Below are positions 31,736 to 32,067 of a DNA stretch of 32,067 bases, piece after piece. The notes beneath the pieces were generated by a model. It had not been told where the DNA came from. It was given only the letters and a program-made list of their open reading frames with translations, and ran no database searches. Position numbers and translations under genes: made by a program. Source of the DNA: an uncultured Clostridia bacterium (lineage in GTDB: Bacteria > Bacillota > Clostridia > Christensenellales > Aristaeellaceae); assembly GCA_937886445.1 (NCBI GenBank), contig CALGBY010000092.1, forward strand, positions 1 through 32,067, read 5' to 3'. The number at the start of each line of letters is the position of its first letter. Position 1 is the stretch's first letter.

Positions 31736-32067
31736 TTAAGGGATCAGATTCAGATCTATCCGCAAGGCAGGGCGAGTGGCGCTATCATCGAGGTCGACAC
31801 CGCTGCCAAAGTTGCCGAAGCTGCCGTCACTAAGGACACCCGCGGCGTACCTACCATTGCCTCCGGGCAAACGAAACCACCGGCAACAGGTCATGCGTCC
31901 GTTGGCCTTATACAGGTTTTCCACGGTGTACGGTGCGTAGGTCTGCAGCTTTGCCACAGGCGAAAAGCGAAACTGCTTCAGGCTTTTCTGCGTGACCGTC
32001 ATCACATAGCCCGCCGGCACTTTGGCCGCCGTGATCACCTTCAGCTCGCTTTGATACGCCACCCTGC
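31736..32067 (-). CDS. DUF6273-like protein, 5' end beyond the window
   Basis: About 110 residues of an open frame that reaches the window edge without a stop; a GTG at 32062 is probably internal. The C-terminus has the DUF6273 pattern: a tryptophan-containing CCRWFRLPGGNGRYAAGVL, then GSFGNFGSGVDLDD and the ending TRPALRIDL. Such domains occur in large secreted or surface proteins of gut Clostridia, with unknown role. It is probably the last domain of a long protein. Confidence 0.7.
   Translation of the reverse strand, partial: RVAYQSELKVITAAKVPAGYVMTVTQKSLKQFRFSPVAKLQTYAPYTVENLYKANGRMTCCRWFRLPGGNGRYAAGVLSDGSFGNFGSGVDLDDSATRPALRIDLNLIP

Overview
The window looks like the chromosome of a GC-rich member of the Clostridia (gut-type Eubacteriales or Christensenellales-like). 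This is inferred from strong GGAGG ribosome binding sites, sigma-A-like promoters, and gene types such as ruvB, CotH-kinase, DUF6273, NlpC/P60 and XRE-ImmA. The standard code fits, because TAG is used as an ordinary stop. No rRNA, tRNA or CRISPR array was seen.

Region 1 (1-4860) is visibly AT-richer than the rest. It holds an amber-interrupted small gene (96-515) and a compact minus-strand operon. In transcription order the operon is a MazG-like pyrophosphohydrolase, a GIY-YIG plus DUF2075 helicase fusion, a 54-residue ORF, and a Schlafen/AlbA_2-type ATP-binding protein. It has its own promoter at 4829-4858 and resembles an acquired defence or nucleic-acid-processing cassette. Region 2 (4921-5890) is a secreted NlpC/P60-like protein with a strong hairpin after its stop.

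Region 3 (6340-23977) is a reduced, possibly domesticated prophage. It opens with a consensus promoter whose spacer is a perfect Gram-positive LexA-type palindrome, driving an XRE repressor and an ImmA/IrrE-like protease. Then come a P22-coat-like capsid gene with two connector-like genes, a Gp6-like portal, a BppU-like baseplate protein, a scaffold-like protein, and a second virtually identical capsid and connector cassette. Two apparently non-phage minus-strand genes follow (a zinc-ribbon membrane protein and a ComEC-like secreted metallo-beta-lactamase). Tail-tip genes, an NlpC endolysin and small holin-like proteins close the region. No terminase, integrase, tail tube or tape-measure gene is visible.

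The capsid cassette is a 2.5-kb segmental duplication (8121-10619 and 14470-16968). Each copy has a 230-base MITE-like element on its left and an inverted, internally deleted 161-base relative near its right end. The right-hand relative is nested in a second, hairpin-rich repeat family that recurs at 25.2-25.6 kb.

Region 4 (24047-25286) encodes two small exported proteins, followed by about 500 bases of repeats. Region 5 (25859-28026) is a TetR plus ABC-2 exporter operon with a palindromic operator and flanking terminators. Region 6 (28030-31336) is a minus-strand set: ruvB, a small DAK/DegV-like protein and a secreted CotH-kinase protein. The right edge (31736-32067) is the C-terminal part of a DUF6273-like protein that runs off the window.
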